The notes: a model not told the origin generated them from the sequence alone. Counted from the first letter of the stretch, positions 44,827 through 54,462 are shown. The stretch is 64,000 bases of DNA from Rhizobiaceae bacterium (GCA_014238155.1 JABABQ010000050.1:231660-295659); one strand, 5' to 3'. Made by a program: numbers and translations.

Positions 44827-47800
44827 TTACTCGGCAATCACAGAAAAAATTTCGACAGGTTCCCTGATGCCTTTCATCTCAACTTCGCCACGGCTTTCGG
44901 CTTCTACGTCGCCTTCAACCGCCGCCCAGGCGCGGGGGGAAATGAGGATCTCGTCGTTTTGCGCCATGTCGCACAACCGCGCTGCCGTGTTCACGGAAGT
45001 TCCCGACGCGGTGTAGTCAAATCGGCCTGCTGAGCCCACCATGCCGACCGTGGCGTAACCAAACGAGATGCCAATGCCGAAACCCAATCGGTGGCCAAGC
45101 TTCTTCCATTGAGCACACAGCTCACGCATTGTTTCGCGCATTGCAAGCGCCAGACGCACCGCGTCACCTGCCGGGTCGTCGACCGCTATCGGATCGTTGA
45201 AGATCACCATGATGCCATCGCCAGCCCGTTGATCTACTCCAGCACCGAACTGGTCGATCAACTCGCTCATCTCATGATGATAAGTTTGCAGAACCTCGAT
45301 GGTTTCCTCTGGTTCAGCAGCTTCGCAAAAGGCGGTAAAGCCGCGCATATCGCAGAACAGGGTGGCGATCAGCGCCCGGTGCGAGGACAGCATGGATTCA
45401 TCACCCGTCGTCACCACGGCATCGGCGACGGCGGAGGGGAGGAACCGCTTCAGCCGTCCCATGCGCTCAATCTCGCCGACCTGGTCCTCAACGCGGGACT
45501 CAAGCGATAAGTTCAGCGCCTCGACTTCGGCGGTGCGGTCGGCTAGCGCCCGGTATTGTTTGACGTTCTCAATGGCGATCACCGCCTGGGCCGCGAAGGT
45601 CTCGACCAACAGGATCTCTTCGTTGGAGAAGGCTTTAACTTCGCGCCGGAACAGCGTGATGGAGCCGATGGCCACGCTTTCGCTCAGAAGCGGCACGCCG
45701 ACGATCGTCCGCATGCCTTCCACTTCCACCATGGCAACGCGGCCGGGATCGCCTTGCCGGTAAAGGTCGGTTTCCATCAGGTTTTCGATGTGCACAACCG
45801 ATGCTGTACGCATGGCAACGGCGGGAACCAGTTTGCTGTCCAGAGGCGTTGCGGTTTCCCCCACCTTGAGGTGACGCAGCCCGTCGCCAAAATGGGCCAC
45901 CAAGTGCCAGTGGCCGCGCTGTTCATCGAGCAACGCCAAATTGGCCAGGGGCGCACCGGAAAGCTGCGTCGCGTGTTTCAGGATCACGTCGAACACCGGA
46001 GCGGGGTCGGTTCGCGACGCGCTGATCACCTGGAGAATTTCACGTGAGGCTGCTTCCCGTTCCAGTCGAGTTTGCACTTCACGGAACTGGCGAACATTTT
46101 CGATAGCAATCACGGCTTGCGTGGCAAAGGTCTCAACCAGCGCGATTTCGTCAGCTGAAAATGCCCCCTCCAAACGACGTGAAAGCGTGATACAGCCGAT
46201 TGCAGATTCGCCTTCCACCAGCGGCACAACGCAGTAGGCATGAAGGTCTTCGACATCCACCATCCGGGTTATCAGTGCGTGTCCTTTTGTGTAAAAAGGA
46301 TGTTGCCTCAAATTGTCTACCAGGACGGTTTTTCTTTCCCGCAGCGCCCGCGCGACTGGCAATGCTTGCTCGACAGGTTTGTCGATTTCAAGCGACCAGC
46401 TTTCGCCGACCTGAATGTCAAAGAGTTCTTCCCCCCAAGTGGCCACCATTCTGTGGTTTTCTCGTTTCTCGTCGACCAAATGCAGTCTGGCCATGGGAGA
46501 TCTGCAGAGAACGGCGGCGTTTTCCAGAATTGCGTCGAAAACCGGCAGTTCATCCTCACGATTGGTACTGATAACGCGCAAAACGTCCTTTGACGCTGTT
46601 TCGCGGTCAAGGCGGGTTTGCACTTCACGGAACTGCCGGACGTTTTCAATGGCGATGACGGCCTGAGCGGCGAAGGTGCGTATCAGGTCAATCTGATCGT
46701 CGGTGAAGGGCCGCACTTCCACCCGGTATAGTGCGATCGAGCCGATGGCTTCTCCGTCGCGCATCAACGGCACGGCGAGAAAGGTTCGTGTTCCTTCGAT
46801 GTCGACCGCTCTTACGGTCGGGTCGTGCCCGTCTCGATAGGGCTTAGTTTCAGCCAGGTCATGAATGTGAATGATCTCGGACCTGGTCACCGCACGCACC
46901 ACGGCCGAAGGATCGGACAATGGCCAGACTATCATGGGATTATCGACATAGTCCTCTTTACCCCCGAAATGGGACGCGAGGCGAAGGTTTTCGCCAGAAG
47001 CGTCGACAAGGAACAATCCAGAAAACGGAGCGTCACACAGCCGGGAAGCGCTTTCATGAATAGCCCGGAAGACCGGGGCCTCGTCGTCCCGGGACCGGCT
47101 GATGACTGACAGGACATCTCCGGTCGCTTTCTCCCGTTCCAGGCGCGTCTGGAGTTCGCGGAACTGACGCACATTCTCAATCGCAATTACGGCCTGGGCT
47201 GCGAAGAGTTTCAGGATCTCAATATCGTCGTCACTGAATTCTTCGACGTGAAGCCGATAGAGACCAAGTGTGCCAATCGCGCGGTCACCCTTGATAAGCG
47301 GCACGTAGAGAAGGGTGCGCATGCGCTCCAGCTGCCAGGTGTTCTTCAGTTGATCCGATATCGCGGTGCCCCCAGCCAAGGCTTCGATGTCAGGATATTG
47401 ACGGACTTCCATCGCCCGGACGGCTTCGACCGTCAGTGAAGTCTCGTCGTCTATCGAATGCGGGTTTTCTCTAAGGTAGTCGGCGTATCCAGATTGCTCG
47501 GCATTCACGGCTACCAAGACCAGATGCTGGTCGTCGGCGTCTCGAAGCAACAACCCAGCATGCGGGGCACGGCAGAGTTTGGCGGCGCGATTTATGATCG
47601 CATCGAAGACCGGTTGTTCATTGTCGGGATTGAGGCTGATAACCTCCAAAATCTCGCGACTGGCCTCTTCCCGTTCCAGTCTTTCCTGCACTTCGCGAAA
47701 CTGGCGGACGTTTTCAATAGCGATGACCGCCTGGGCGGCCAAGGTTTCAATCAGTTGCACCTGGTCGGAAGTGTAGGGACGCACCTCGTCGCGGCCCAAC

Positions 47801-48276
47801 ATCAGACAACCGATGCCCTGATCGTTGAGCACAAGCGGGACGATCAGATTACTGCGAATGCCCCCCTTTGTGACGATGATCCGGTAGCGTTCATCACCAC
47901 CTGCATGAAAGCGGGTGGCGCCCATGTCTTCGATCGATATCACTTCGCGATCAAGAATTGAGTCTGCTGCGAACGAGGCGCCGCGTTGCATTGTGTATTT
48001 GCCATCCTCCCACAGCTGAAGGATTTCAGCAGAAAGGTTTTCGCTCGCCAAGACGCGCTGGAACTCGTCGCCCTCCTGTCCCAGAACAAGACCGGCAAAC
48101 GTGGCGTTGCAGAGTTCCTTGGCCATTTTGACGATAAGGTCGAAGACCGGTTGTTCATCATCGCGGCTCTGGCTGATGCTGTCGAGGATCTGGCGTGTGG
48201 CCGCCTGTTGCTCATGAGCGCGTTGGAGATCCGTCGTCAGGCGTTCCTTCTCAGCGTTTTTCTTGGGCGTGGACAC
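44827..48276 (-). CDS. Class III nucleotide cyclase with five tandem GAF domains
   Basis: A soluble 1149-aa signalling enzyme. Five GAF domains of about 175-180 residues follow each other from roughly residue 28 to 905. Each begins with an ILxVIS-x-SRxDExPVFDAI-like strand and closes with the almost identical linker FAAQAVIAIENVRQFREVQ and a coiled-coil LERE stretch. A short linker with MGRLKRFLPSAVADAV leads into the cyclase domain (about 970-1149). Both metal Asp are present (LFCDMRGFT, AGDGIMVIFNDP), as are the transition-state Asn/Arg in SVNTAARL. The usual adenine-selecting Lys is Gln (VDQRAGD). There are no membrane segments. The start GTG 48276 has an AAAGGAA site and is preferred to the GTG at 48327. 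Confidence 0.9.
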   Translation of the reverse strand: MSTPKKNAEKERLTTDLQRAHEQQAATRQILDSISQSRDDEQPVFDLIVKMAKELCNATFAGLVLGQEGDEFQRVLASENLSAEILQLWEDGKYTMQRGASFAADSILDREVISIEDMGATRFHAGGDERYRIIVTKGGIRSNLIVPLVLNDQGIGCLMLGRDEVRPYTSDQVQLIETLAAQAVIAIENVRQFREVQERLEREEASREILEVISLNPDNEQPVFDAIINRAAKLCRAPHAGLLLRDADDQHLVLVAVNAEQSGYADYLRENPHSIDDETSLTVEAVRAMEVRQYPDIEALAGGTAISDQLKNTWQLERMRTLLYVPLIKGDRAIGTLGLYRLHVEEFSDDDIEILKLFAAQAVIAIENVRQFRELQTRLEREKATGDVLSVISRSRDDEAPVFRAIHESASRLCDAPFSGLFLVDASGENLRLASHFGGKEDYVDNPMIVWPLSDPSAVVRAVTRSEIIHIHDLAETKPYRDGHDPTVRAVDIEGTRTFLAVPLMRDGEAIGSIALYRVEVRPFTDDQIDLIRTFAAQAVIAIENVRQFREVQTRLDRETASKDVLRVISTNREDELPVFDAILENAAVLCRSPMARLHLVDEKRENHRMVATWGEELFDIQVGESWSLEIDKPVEQALPVARALRERKTVLVDNLRQHPFYTKGHALITRMVDVEDLHAYCVVPLVEGESAIGCITLSRRLEGAFSADEIALVETFATQAVIAIENVRQFREVQTRLEREAASREILQVISASRTDPAPVFDVILKHATQLSGAPLANLALLDEQRGHWHLVAHFGDGLRHLKVGETATPLDSKLVPAVAMRTASVVHIENLMETDLYRQGDPGRVAMVEVEGMRTIVGVPLLSESVAIGSITLFRREVKAFSNEEILLVETFAAQAVIAIENVKQYRALADRTAEVEALNLSLESRVEDQVGEIERMGRLKRFLPSAVADAVVTTGDESMLSSHRALIATLFCDMRGFTAFCEAAEPEETIEVLQTYHHEMSELIDQFGAGVDQRAGDGIMVIFNDPIAVDDPAGDAVRLALAMRETMRELCAQWKKLGHRLGFGIGISFGYATVGMVGSAGRFDYTASGTSVNTAARLCDMAQNDEILISPRAWAAVEGDVEAESRGEVEMKGIREPVEIFSVIAE

Positions 48277-48578
48277 CGCATTTCCTTTCGGGGGCGAACG
48301 ATCTCGCCCGAAGTCAATCGCCGTCACGTGGCGATCACTGGTTCTAGTTCCGATGGCGCTGAGGTGTCTTAAACGTCCGCGTTGCCAATTGGACGTTAGA
48401 ACAGGAAGCAGTTCATCTCAACAAGGTTAACACCCCTGCGTCAGAGGTACGAATGTCCGATTGAGACCGCTTACCTGCCACTCGTTGCTCCACAAATTCA
48501 GTCTATTGCCAGTGACCCGGTTAAACGCGCAAATCGGTGTCGCCATCGCGATCGGCTTCCGGTTCAAGCATTCATAAA

Positions 48579-49442
48579 TCAGCCAAGCACAGCTTCCGAA
48601 GTCCAATTTGCGAAAACCTGATCAATGGCCCGCTTGGTCAGTTCAATCGTTGGCGCTGTATCGCGCAATATATCCCGAGCCTTCATGAAATCCAAAACGG
48701 CAATGCCACTGACAGGAGGTTCGATGAAGACATGCGGAGGCTTCATCTGGCGCTTCAATCTGGTCGTGGCCTGCATCATCAATTGCGACGCCCCGGACAA
48801 AGCTTCAATGCGGGTTGGCACATCTTTGACCGACTTTTTTGGACCACCCACCACGTCAACACCAACAACAATATCCGCCTTGTCAAACAACAGTTCGTAG
48901 GGAACCGCGTTGACGATGCCTCCGTCAATCAATGTTGCTCCGTGCCGATGCACGGGTTTGAATATCGCCGGTAATGCAGCAGATGCAGCCAGTGCCTCGG
49001 TCAGATCACCTTGTGATAGGACCACTTCCTTCTGGCCATAAAAATCTGTCGCCACGACCTGCAGAGGAATTGAAAGCTCGCTGAAATCATGTGGGATCAT
49101 TGCTGGCGCAAAGGCGCGGATCGCCTTGACCGGATTGATGTTGCCCAGGGTCAACCGGGATGGATTGAACACTTCACCAAGTTTTGTCGGCCGCATCCGC
49201 CAGAACCGGGACAGGACCTCAGTAGGGTCGGCAAAAGTCTCAATCGCATAATCACGCATATTCTGCGCATTCATCCCACAAGCCAGCCCCGCGCCGACGA
49301 TCGAGCCAATTGAGGTCCCACTAATGGCAGCAGCTGAAATGCCCAGTTCCTCCATCGCCTTAACCACATGAATATGCGCCAGACCCCGAGCACCGCCGCC
49401 ACCAAATGCTATTGCAAGCGTTGGTCCGGTTGGGCTGGTCAT
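48579..49442 (-). CDS. Patatin-like phospholipase family protein (RssA-like)
   Basis: A 287-aa lipid acyl hydrolase. The oxyanion glycine motif GGGGARGLAHIHV (about 14-26), the nucleophile elbow GTSIGSIVG (about 43-51) and the catalytic Asp in LIDGGIVNAVPYELL (about 172-186) are all intact, so it should be active. No signal peptide or membrane segment is seen. Its ATG overlaps the TGA of the downstream-coordinate M16 gene by four bases (ATGA), so it is the third gene of the M16-M16-patatin operon. Confidence 0.92.
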   Translation of the reverse strand: MTSPTGPTLAIAFGGGGARGLAHIHVVKAMEELGISAAAISGTSIGSIVGAGLACGMNAQNMRDYAIETFADPTEVLSRFWRMRPTKLGEVFNPSRLTLGNINPVKAIRAFAPAMIPHDFSELSIPLQVVATDFYGQKEVVLSQGDLTEALAASAALPAIFKPVHRHGATLIDGGIVNAVPYELLFDKADIVVGVDVVGGPKKSVKDVPTRIEALSGASQLMMQATTRLKRQMKPPHVFIEPPVSGIAVLDFMKARDILRDTAPTIELTKRAIDQVFANWTSEAVLG

Positions 49443-50776
49443 TTAACTGTTCGACCGACGGTGATCACACTTGGCTTGCCGCCAAACAATTTGGCAGAAA
49501 TCCGTTTGGCGTCTTCCAGGGTGACGGATTCAATATACTGGGAACGCCGGTCGATATAGTCGATACCCAGATCTGCATCCTGAATGGCGACCAGCACGGA
49601 AGCGATCTTGCTCGACGTATCAAGATTGGCAATCGCATAGCTGCCTTTGATATATTTCTTGGCTTTTTCCAACTCGTCAGCCGTCGGTCCTTGTTTTGCC
49701 ATCCGGGCTATCTGCGACAAAATCACATCGACGGTTTGTTTGGCCCTGTCCGCCCGGGTTGCCGACCCTGCGCCAACCAGACCAGCATGGTCATAGGTAC
49801 CCAGATAGGAATAGACCCCATAAGCCAGGCCCCGCTTCTCCCGCACTTCGTCATATAACCGAGAGGAGAACGACCCACCGCCAAGAACATAATTGGCCAG
49901 GTATCCGGCAAAAAACTCATCATCATCGCGCTTGATACCGGGTAGCGCCACGCGGATGTTGGTCTGCGGCGTGTCAAACTCAACATGCTTGTCTTCACCT
50001 GTCTTGATGGTGATTTCCGGTACCGGTTTCAATTTCGATTTCTCTGGAAGAGCGCCGAACACCCTGTCCAACATCTCACCGGATTCCTTTTCGCTGATCG
50101 CACCAACAATGCCGACAACCAGATTGCCACGGGCGAACACCCGCTCTACATAATTGCGTAGATCCGGCGGGCCGATCGCCTGCATGGTTTCAATCGTACC
50201 TTGCGCCGGACGGCTATAAGGGTGACCGGCAAACACCATTTCACGGTAGGCCTTGCCGGCCAGAGATTGCGGATTTGTTTCCTCACCGCGCAGTCCGCGC
50301 AACCGTGAGGCCTTCATCCGTTCAACCGCATCCACATCAAAACGTGGTTCGTTGAGCATTAGCCGCAGCAGTTCAAATCCGTCTTCACGATCACTGCGCA
50401 AGGTCTTGATTCCGCCGGTAAATTCATCATATCCCGCATTGAACTTATAGGTCATGCCATTGTCCTGCAGGCGGATTTGAAATGCCTGACTTTCAATCGA
50501 TCCGGCACCTTCATCCAGCGTATTGGTGAGCAATGTTGCCGTACCTTCCCTGCCGGGTATGTCTTGAGTCGTTCCCCCCTTGAATGAATAAGAAACGGCA
50601 ATCAGCGGGACCGTGTAATCCTCGACCAGCAGGGCCTTGATGCCTCCCGGAGAGGTTATCTGCTTGATATCCACTGCATGGGCCGGGCTGTTCCATTGGA
50701 CCAAAACCATGGTCCCCATAGCCAACAGAGCACATTTGACGGATTGAAGAGATGTGAGAGCGTTCATGGTCTTCAT
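49439..50776 (-). CDS. M16 family peptidase-like subunit lacking the zinc site
   Basis: A 445-aa insulinase-fold protein with an N-terminal signal (KCALLAMGTMVLVQWNSPAHA, cleavage after AHA). At the position of the HxxEH zinc motif it reads TATLLTNTLDEGAG, so it is the non-catalytic partner. The C-terminal M16 domain is preserved (LGGGSFSSRLYDEVREKRGLAYGVYSYLGTYDH), including the R/Y pair that contacts substrate in the active partner. It overlaps the active M16 gene by ATGA and the patatin gene by ATGA. By analogy with other two-subunit M16 enzymes it probably forms a periplasmic heterodimer. Confidence 0.93.
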   Translation of the reverse strand: MKTMNALTSLQSVKCALLAMGTMVLVQWNSPAHAVDIKQITSPGGIKALLVEDYTVPLIAVSYSFKGGTTQDIPGREGTATLLTNTLDEGAGSIESQAFQIRLQDNGMTYKFNAGYDEFTGGIKTLRSDREDGFELLRLMLNEPRFDVDAVERMKASRLRGLRGEETNPQSLAGKAYREMVFAGHPYSRPAQGTIETMQAIGPPDLRNYVERVFARGNLVVGIVGAISEKESGEMLDRVFGALPEKSKLKPVPEITIKTGEDKHVEFDTPQTNIRVALPGIKRDDDEFFAGYLANYVLGGGSFSSRLYDEVREKRGLAYGVYSYLGTYDHAGLVGAGSATRADRAKQTVDVILSQIARMAKQGPTADELEKAKKYIKGSYAIANLDTSSKIASVLVAIQDADLGIDYIDRRSQYIESVTLEDAKRISAKLFGGKPSVITVGRTVK

Positions 50777-52170
50777 CCTTTGTTTTTTTCCGGAGACAGA
50801 TATCCGGTCACGGAGCGTTTCTTGTCCAGATATTTGCGGGCCACTGTATTTACCGCCTCCAGGGTCACGGCGCGAATACGTTTCGGCCAGGATTCAATGT
50901 CCTCAATCGTGGCGCCCAGAACCAGGGAGCCCCCATAAATACGCGCCAGCGTTGACTGGCTGTCTTGAGAAAATACCGCCTGTTTGATCAACCTGTTCTT
51001 GGTCCGCTCAACCTCCTGCTGTGTGACCCCGGAAGCCAGTAATTTGGCAATTTCCTTGTCGGTAGCTGCCTCCACATCGGCCAGTGTTGTGTTCTGAGCG
51101 GGTGCACCATAAAATCCAAAAATGGTGTCATCCAGGGAACCTCCCTGATACCAACTGCCACCGCTGGTGGCGATTTTCTGATCGATCACCAAAGATTTGT
51201 ACAACCGGCTGGTTGATCCACCACCGAGAAGTTCACCCAAAATTTCAAGAGCCTCGGCTTCACCAGCTTCGGCGGAATTGTAAGAAGGAACCAGATACAA
51301 GCGTTGGAAAGATGGCGTGCGCACCCGGGCATCCTCCATTTCCACACGACGCGCGGCCCGTGGTGGTGGTTCGGTCGGGCGCATCCGTTTTCCTGGTTCA
51401 GCCCGCCGTGCGACCTTGCCATAGGTTTTTTCTGCCAAATCTTTCACCACTTCCAACTCGACATCACCTGCGACAACGAGAATGGCGTTGTTGGGAGTGT
51501 AATACTTGTCATAGAAGGCGATGGCATCGTCTTTATCCAGACTGTTGACTTCGTGTTGCCAGCCAATAATCGGAATACCATAGGGATGGTTCTGATAAAG
51601 CGCGGCGACCATGGCTTCACGCAACAATGATCCGGGATTATTCTCGGTTCGCGAATTGCGCTCTTCCTGCACAACGTCGCGTTCGGGGATGATCAATTCG
51701 TCGGTCAGCACCAGATTTTCCATGCGATCCGCTTCCAGTGTCATCATTTCTGCAAGGGCATCTGGAGTAACTCTTTGGAAATAACCCGTGTAGTCAGTTG
51801 ACGTGAAGGCGTTTTCCTGGCCACCAATGGCCGCCACACGCGTTGAAAACTCTCCATTGGCGGTAGTCTTGGTGCCTTTGAACATCAGGTGTTCAAGATA
51901 ATGGGCAATGCCAGACTTGCCGGGTGGCTCATCAGCCGAACCGGCACGATACCAGACCATGTGGGTTACAACGGGTGCACGGTGATCGGGAATAACGACG
52001 ACCTGCATTCCGTTGGCCAGGAAGAATGACGCGACTTCAGGGCCGGTCTTTTCCTCAGCCGCCTGTGCAGAAGCAGTTGCCCAGTGGGCAGCCTGGTATT
52101 GCGGTGCGACTGACAATCCAGCCAGCAAGGCCAGGGAAAACAGCGTTGTTCGCGAACTTCTCAACGACAT
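50773..52170 (-). CDS. M16 family zinc metallopeptidase, catalytic subunit
   Basis: A 465-aa insulinase-family protease with a signal peptide (LFSLALLAGLSVAPQYQA). The inverted zinc motif is intact: HYLEHLMFKGTKT (about residue 86) followed about 75 residues later by the third ligand Glu in VVQEERNSRTENNPGSLLREAM. The C-terminal half has the inactive M16_C domain with LLGGGSTSRLYKSLVIDQKIA. An AGGAAT site precedes the ATG. It heads the operon with the non-catalytic partner and the patatin, and lies next to rsmD as in many alphaproteobacteria. Likely role: degradation of peptides in the periplasm. Confidence 0.94.
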   Translation of the reverse strand: MSLRSSRTTLFSLALLAGLSVAPQYQAAHWATASAQAAEEKTGPEVASFFLANGMQVVVIPDHRAPVVTHMVWYRAGSADEPPGKSGIAHYLEHLMFKGTKTTANGEFSTRVAAIGGQENAFTSTDYTGYFQRVTPDALAEMMTLEADRMENLVLTDELIIPERDVVQEERNSRTENNPGSLLREAMVAALYQNHPYGIPIIGWQHEVNSLDKDDAIAFYDKYYTPNNAILVVAGDVELEVVKDLAEKTYGKVARRAEPGKRMRPTEPPPRAARRVEMEDARVRTPSFQRLYLVPSYNSAEAGEAEALEILGELLGGGSTSRLYKSLVIDQKIATSGGSWYQGGSLDDTIFGFYGAPAQNTTLADVEAATDKEIAKLLASGVTQQEVERTKNRLIKQAVFSQDSQSTLARIYGGSLVLGATIEDIESWPKRIRAVTLEAVNTVARKYLDKKRSVTGYLSPEKNKG

Positions 52171-52272
52171 AAAGATTCCTCAAGTTGCGGGTTCGGACCC
52201 GAGTTGGTCGGTACAATTCGATTCTGCATCAAAATATAGACTTCGGTTCGGCCATTACACTTTAATTTTTCG

Positions 52273-52833
52273 TCATCGGCCCGTGACATACCGAAATATC
52301 CCAATACTGGTCTCACCGCTATCGCGCAGATCCAGCAGTTCGAACTCATTATTCAGCACTGGCAGCTGGCCTTTTTTTTCCTCCACGACCAGCACCGCGC
52401 CGGAGGCAAACCATCCCCCCGCTGATAGACCTGCCAGCGCTTTGTCTGCCAGCATCCGGCCATAGGGCGGGTCAGCAAAAACCAAATCAAACGGCCCCCA
52501 ATCATCCAATTTACCGGGTCGCGTTGCGTCAAGGCGCAAAATTCTGGCACACTCAGCGAGGCCAAATGTATCGATATGCTGTTGAATGAGCGAGCTACCC
52601 TGCCGGCCATTTTCGATGAAAACACAACGACTTGCACCACGTGACAGGGCTTCAAGCCCCAAGGCTCCGGTTCCCGCAAAAATATCCAGCACGTTACCAT
52701 TCAGCTGGTCTGCCCAGCGATGGGTCAGGATATTAAAGAGTTTTTCGCGATTACGGTCCGTCGTCGGGCGGATCGACTGATCCTTTGGGCTGAACAGATG
52801 ACGCCCGCGCAGCTTACCGGCGACGATCCGCAT
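52273..52833 (-). CDS. rsmD: 16S rRNA (guanine(966)-N2)-methyltransferase
   Basis: A 186-aa SAM-dependent methyltransferase that modifies G966 of 16S rRNA. The start MRIVAGKLRGRHLFSP is the usual RsmD N-terminus, which supports the ATG at 52833 over 52860. The SAM-binding motif LDIFAGTGALGLEALSRGA and the catalytic ADPPYGRM motif are intact. It begins 20 bases inside the end of the pseudouridine synthase gene, so the two are co-transcribed. Confidence 0.95.
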   Translation of the reverse strand: MRIVAGKLRGRHLFSPKDQSIRPTTDRNREKLFNILTHRWADQLNGNVLDIFAGTGALGLEALSRGASRCVFIENGRQGSSLIQQHIDTFGLAECARILRLDATRPGKLDDWGPFDLVFADPPYGRMLADKALAGLSAGGWFASGAVLVVEEKKGQLPVLNNEFELLDLRDSGETSIGIFRYVTGR

Positions 52834-53899
52834 TGCGGCTGGCCTTCCCTCGGCGCTCACGTCGTTCTGGCTTGCCCTGTTTGCGGTCGCCCTGCTTGGT
52901 TGGTTTTTTTGTGCTCAGGCGGGACAATGGATCAGGCCGGTCACGTTTCTTGCCAGATTTTGCCGGTTTTTGTGCGGATTTCGGTTTTTCAGACTTCGTC
53001 ACGGCCAGCGGCGTGTCAAAATTGGCGCCTGCCTGTTCGATCAATTTTGAACCCAACTGATCACGCAAAGTACGACCGCGCACCTCTCGCACCTGCCCGG
53101 ATTCCAGGTCGCCAAGTTGAAATGGGCCATAAGACAGGCGGATCAGCCTGTTGACTTCAAGCCCGAGTGCCCCCAGCACATTTTTGACTTCACGGTTCTT
53201 GCCCTCTCGCATGGCGAAATTCAGCCACACATTGCTGCCCTGCTGGCGTTCCAGTTCGGCCTCGATACCGCCATAGAGAACGCCGTCAACTGCAATTCCA
53301 TCTTTCAATTCGTCCAGCTGTTGTTGGGTAACACTGCCATGGGCTCGGACCCGGTAGCGGCGCAGCCAACCAGTCGACGGCAATTCCAGAGCCCGGGCCA
53401 GTCCGCCATCATTGGTCAGCAGCATCAACCCTTCGGTATTAATGTCGAGGCGTCCAACCGACAGAACACGAGGCAGGTCCGCAGGCAACGATTCAAACAC
53501 GGTGGTTCGGCCTTCCGGGTCCCGCGACGTGGTCACCAGACCGGATTTCTTGTGATACAGCCACAGCCGGGTTCGCTCCTTGTCCGGCAACGGCTCTCCA
53601 TCAACTTCAATCGTATCCGTGTCCGTCACAACGCAAGCGGGGGTTTGCAATATTTTGCCATTAACCCGTACGCGACCATCAGCAATCCAACGTTCGGCAT
53701 CGCGGCGTGAACACAGGCCCGCCCGCGCCATGCGTTTGGCGATGCGTTCTCCGGCGGCTACGGCGGCGGCGGCGGAGGCGGCGGTGGCGGCGGTGGCGGC
53801 AGGGACAGTCGACTTCGAACTCGCAGCGCTCGCAGCGCTCGCCGCTTTCGGCATAACCGCCGCCGTGGCCGCCGCTGGTGATTTGTTTTTGTCTTTCAT
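52814..53899 (-). CDS. rluB: RluB/RsuA-family pseudouridine synthase with Ala-rich N-terminal extension
   Basis: A 361-aa enzyme that isomerises a uridine in rRNA. After an N-terminal extension of about 45 residues made almost only of Ala, Ser, Thr and Val come the S4 RNA-binding domain (ERIAKRMARAGLCSRRDAERWIADGRVRVNGK), then the catalytic domain with the Asp of VGRLDINTEGLMLLTNDGGLA and the conserved REGKNREVKNVLGALGL. The C-terminal 70 residues are Lys/Arg-rich and low complexity, a common RNA-binding tail. The ATG at 53899 has an AGGAAG site; the GTG at 53914 lies before it. RluB, RluE and RluF cannot be separated with certainty by eye. Confidence 0.9.
   Translation of the reverse strand: MKDKNKSPAAATAAVMPKAASAASAASSKSTVPAATAATAASAAAAVAAGERIAKRMARAGLCSRRDAERWIADGRVRVNGKILQTPACVVTDTDTIEVDGEPLPDKERTRLWLYHKKSGLVTTSRDPEGRTTVFESLPADLPRVLSVGRLDINTEGLMLLTNDGGLARALELPSTGWLRRYRVRAHGSVTQQQLDELKDGIAVDGVLYGGIEAELERQQGSNVWLNFAMREGKNREVKNVLGALGLEVNRLIRLSYGPFQLGDLESGQVREVRGRTLRDQLGSKLIEQAGANFDTPLAVTKSEKPKSAQKPAKSGKKRDRPDPLSRLSTKKPTKQGDRKQGKPERRERRGKASRNADRRR
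53753..53845. repeat. GGC/GCN trinucleotide tract inside the pseudouridine synthase gene
   Basis: The plus strand shows an almost uninterrupted run of ggc, gga, ggt units, which on the coding strand gives the poly-Ala-like extension ahead of the S4 domain. Such tracts are prone to length change. Confidence 0.75.
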
Positions 53900-53950
53900 G
53901 GCGCTTCCTAACACCCTATCAAGCCTTGCGCGAGTGGCGATCAGCCATCA

Positions 53951-54424
53951 ATGTTTGCGAAAACACAAAAGGACGTTGTTTTGGTCATGCCATTTATGGA
54001 GGAAGCACTGGAGGAAGCTCGCGCTGCTGGATCGCGCGGTGAAGTGCCAGTGGGTGCTGTGCTGGTCCACAACAATAAAATCCTGGCAAGGGCGGGCAAT
54101 CGCACGCTGCAACATAACGATCCCAGCGGGCATGCAGAAATGCTGGTCATTCGCGAGGCGTGTTCGAAACTGCAAAGCCAAAGATTGCCCGAGTGCGACC
54201 TTTATGTGACGCTTGAACCCTGCACAATGTGCGCGGCCGTTATATCATTCGCCCGCATTCGTCGACTGTATTTTGCTGCCGAAGACAACAAAGGAGGCGC
54301 GGTGCAAAACGGAGTTCGCTTTTTCACACAACCGACCTGCCACCATAGTCCTGACTGGTATTCAGGCCTGTCTGAACAAGCCGCGGCAGACCTGTTGACG
54401 GAATTTTTCAAATCCCGCCGTTAA
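53951..54424 (+). CDS. tadA: tRNA-specific adenosine deaminase
   Basis: Converts A34 of tRNA-Arg(ACG) to inosine, an essential decoding step. The zinc deaminase motif is complete: HAEM in SGHAEMLVIREA (about residue 58) and PCTMCAAVI in TLEPCTMC (about 91). GEVPVGAVLV and the C-terminal FFKSRR fit TadA. Length is 157 aa from the ATG at 53951; starts at 53987 or 53999 would shorten the N-terminus and cannot be excluded. Divergent from the pseudouridine synthase across a 51-base gap, the classic arrangement of these two genes. Confidence 0.94.
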   Translation: MFAKTQKDVVLVMPFMEEALEEARAAGSRGEVPVGAVLVHNNKILARAGNRTLQHNDPSGHAEMLVIREACSKLQSQRLPECDLYVTLEPCTMCAAVISFARIRRLYFAAEDNKGGAVQNGVRFFTQPTCHHSPDWYSGLSEQAAADLLTEFFKSRR

Positions 54425-54462
54425 GTCCACCATCAAATTAACTATCCCCAATCGTGTGGGAC

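Noticed and set aside
48328..48578. 39-codon minus-strand ORF upstream of the cyclase gene
   Set aside because: No ribosome site, no coupling to the cyclase start and no protein-like pattern.
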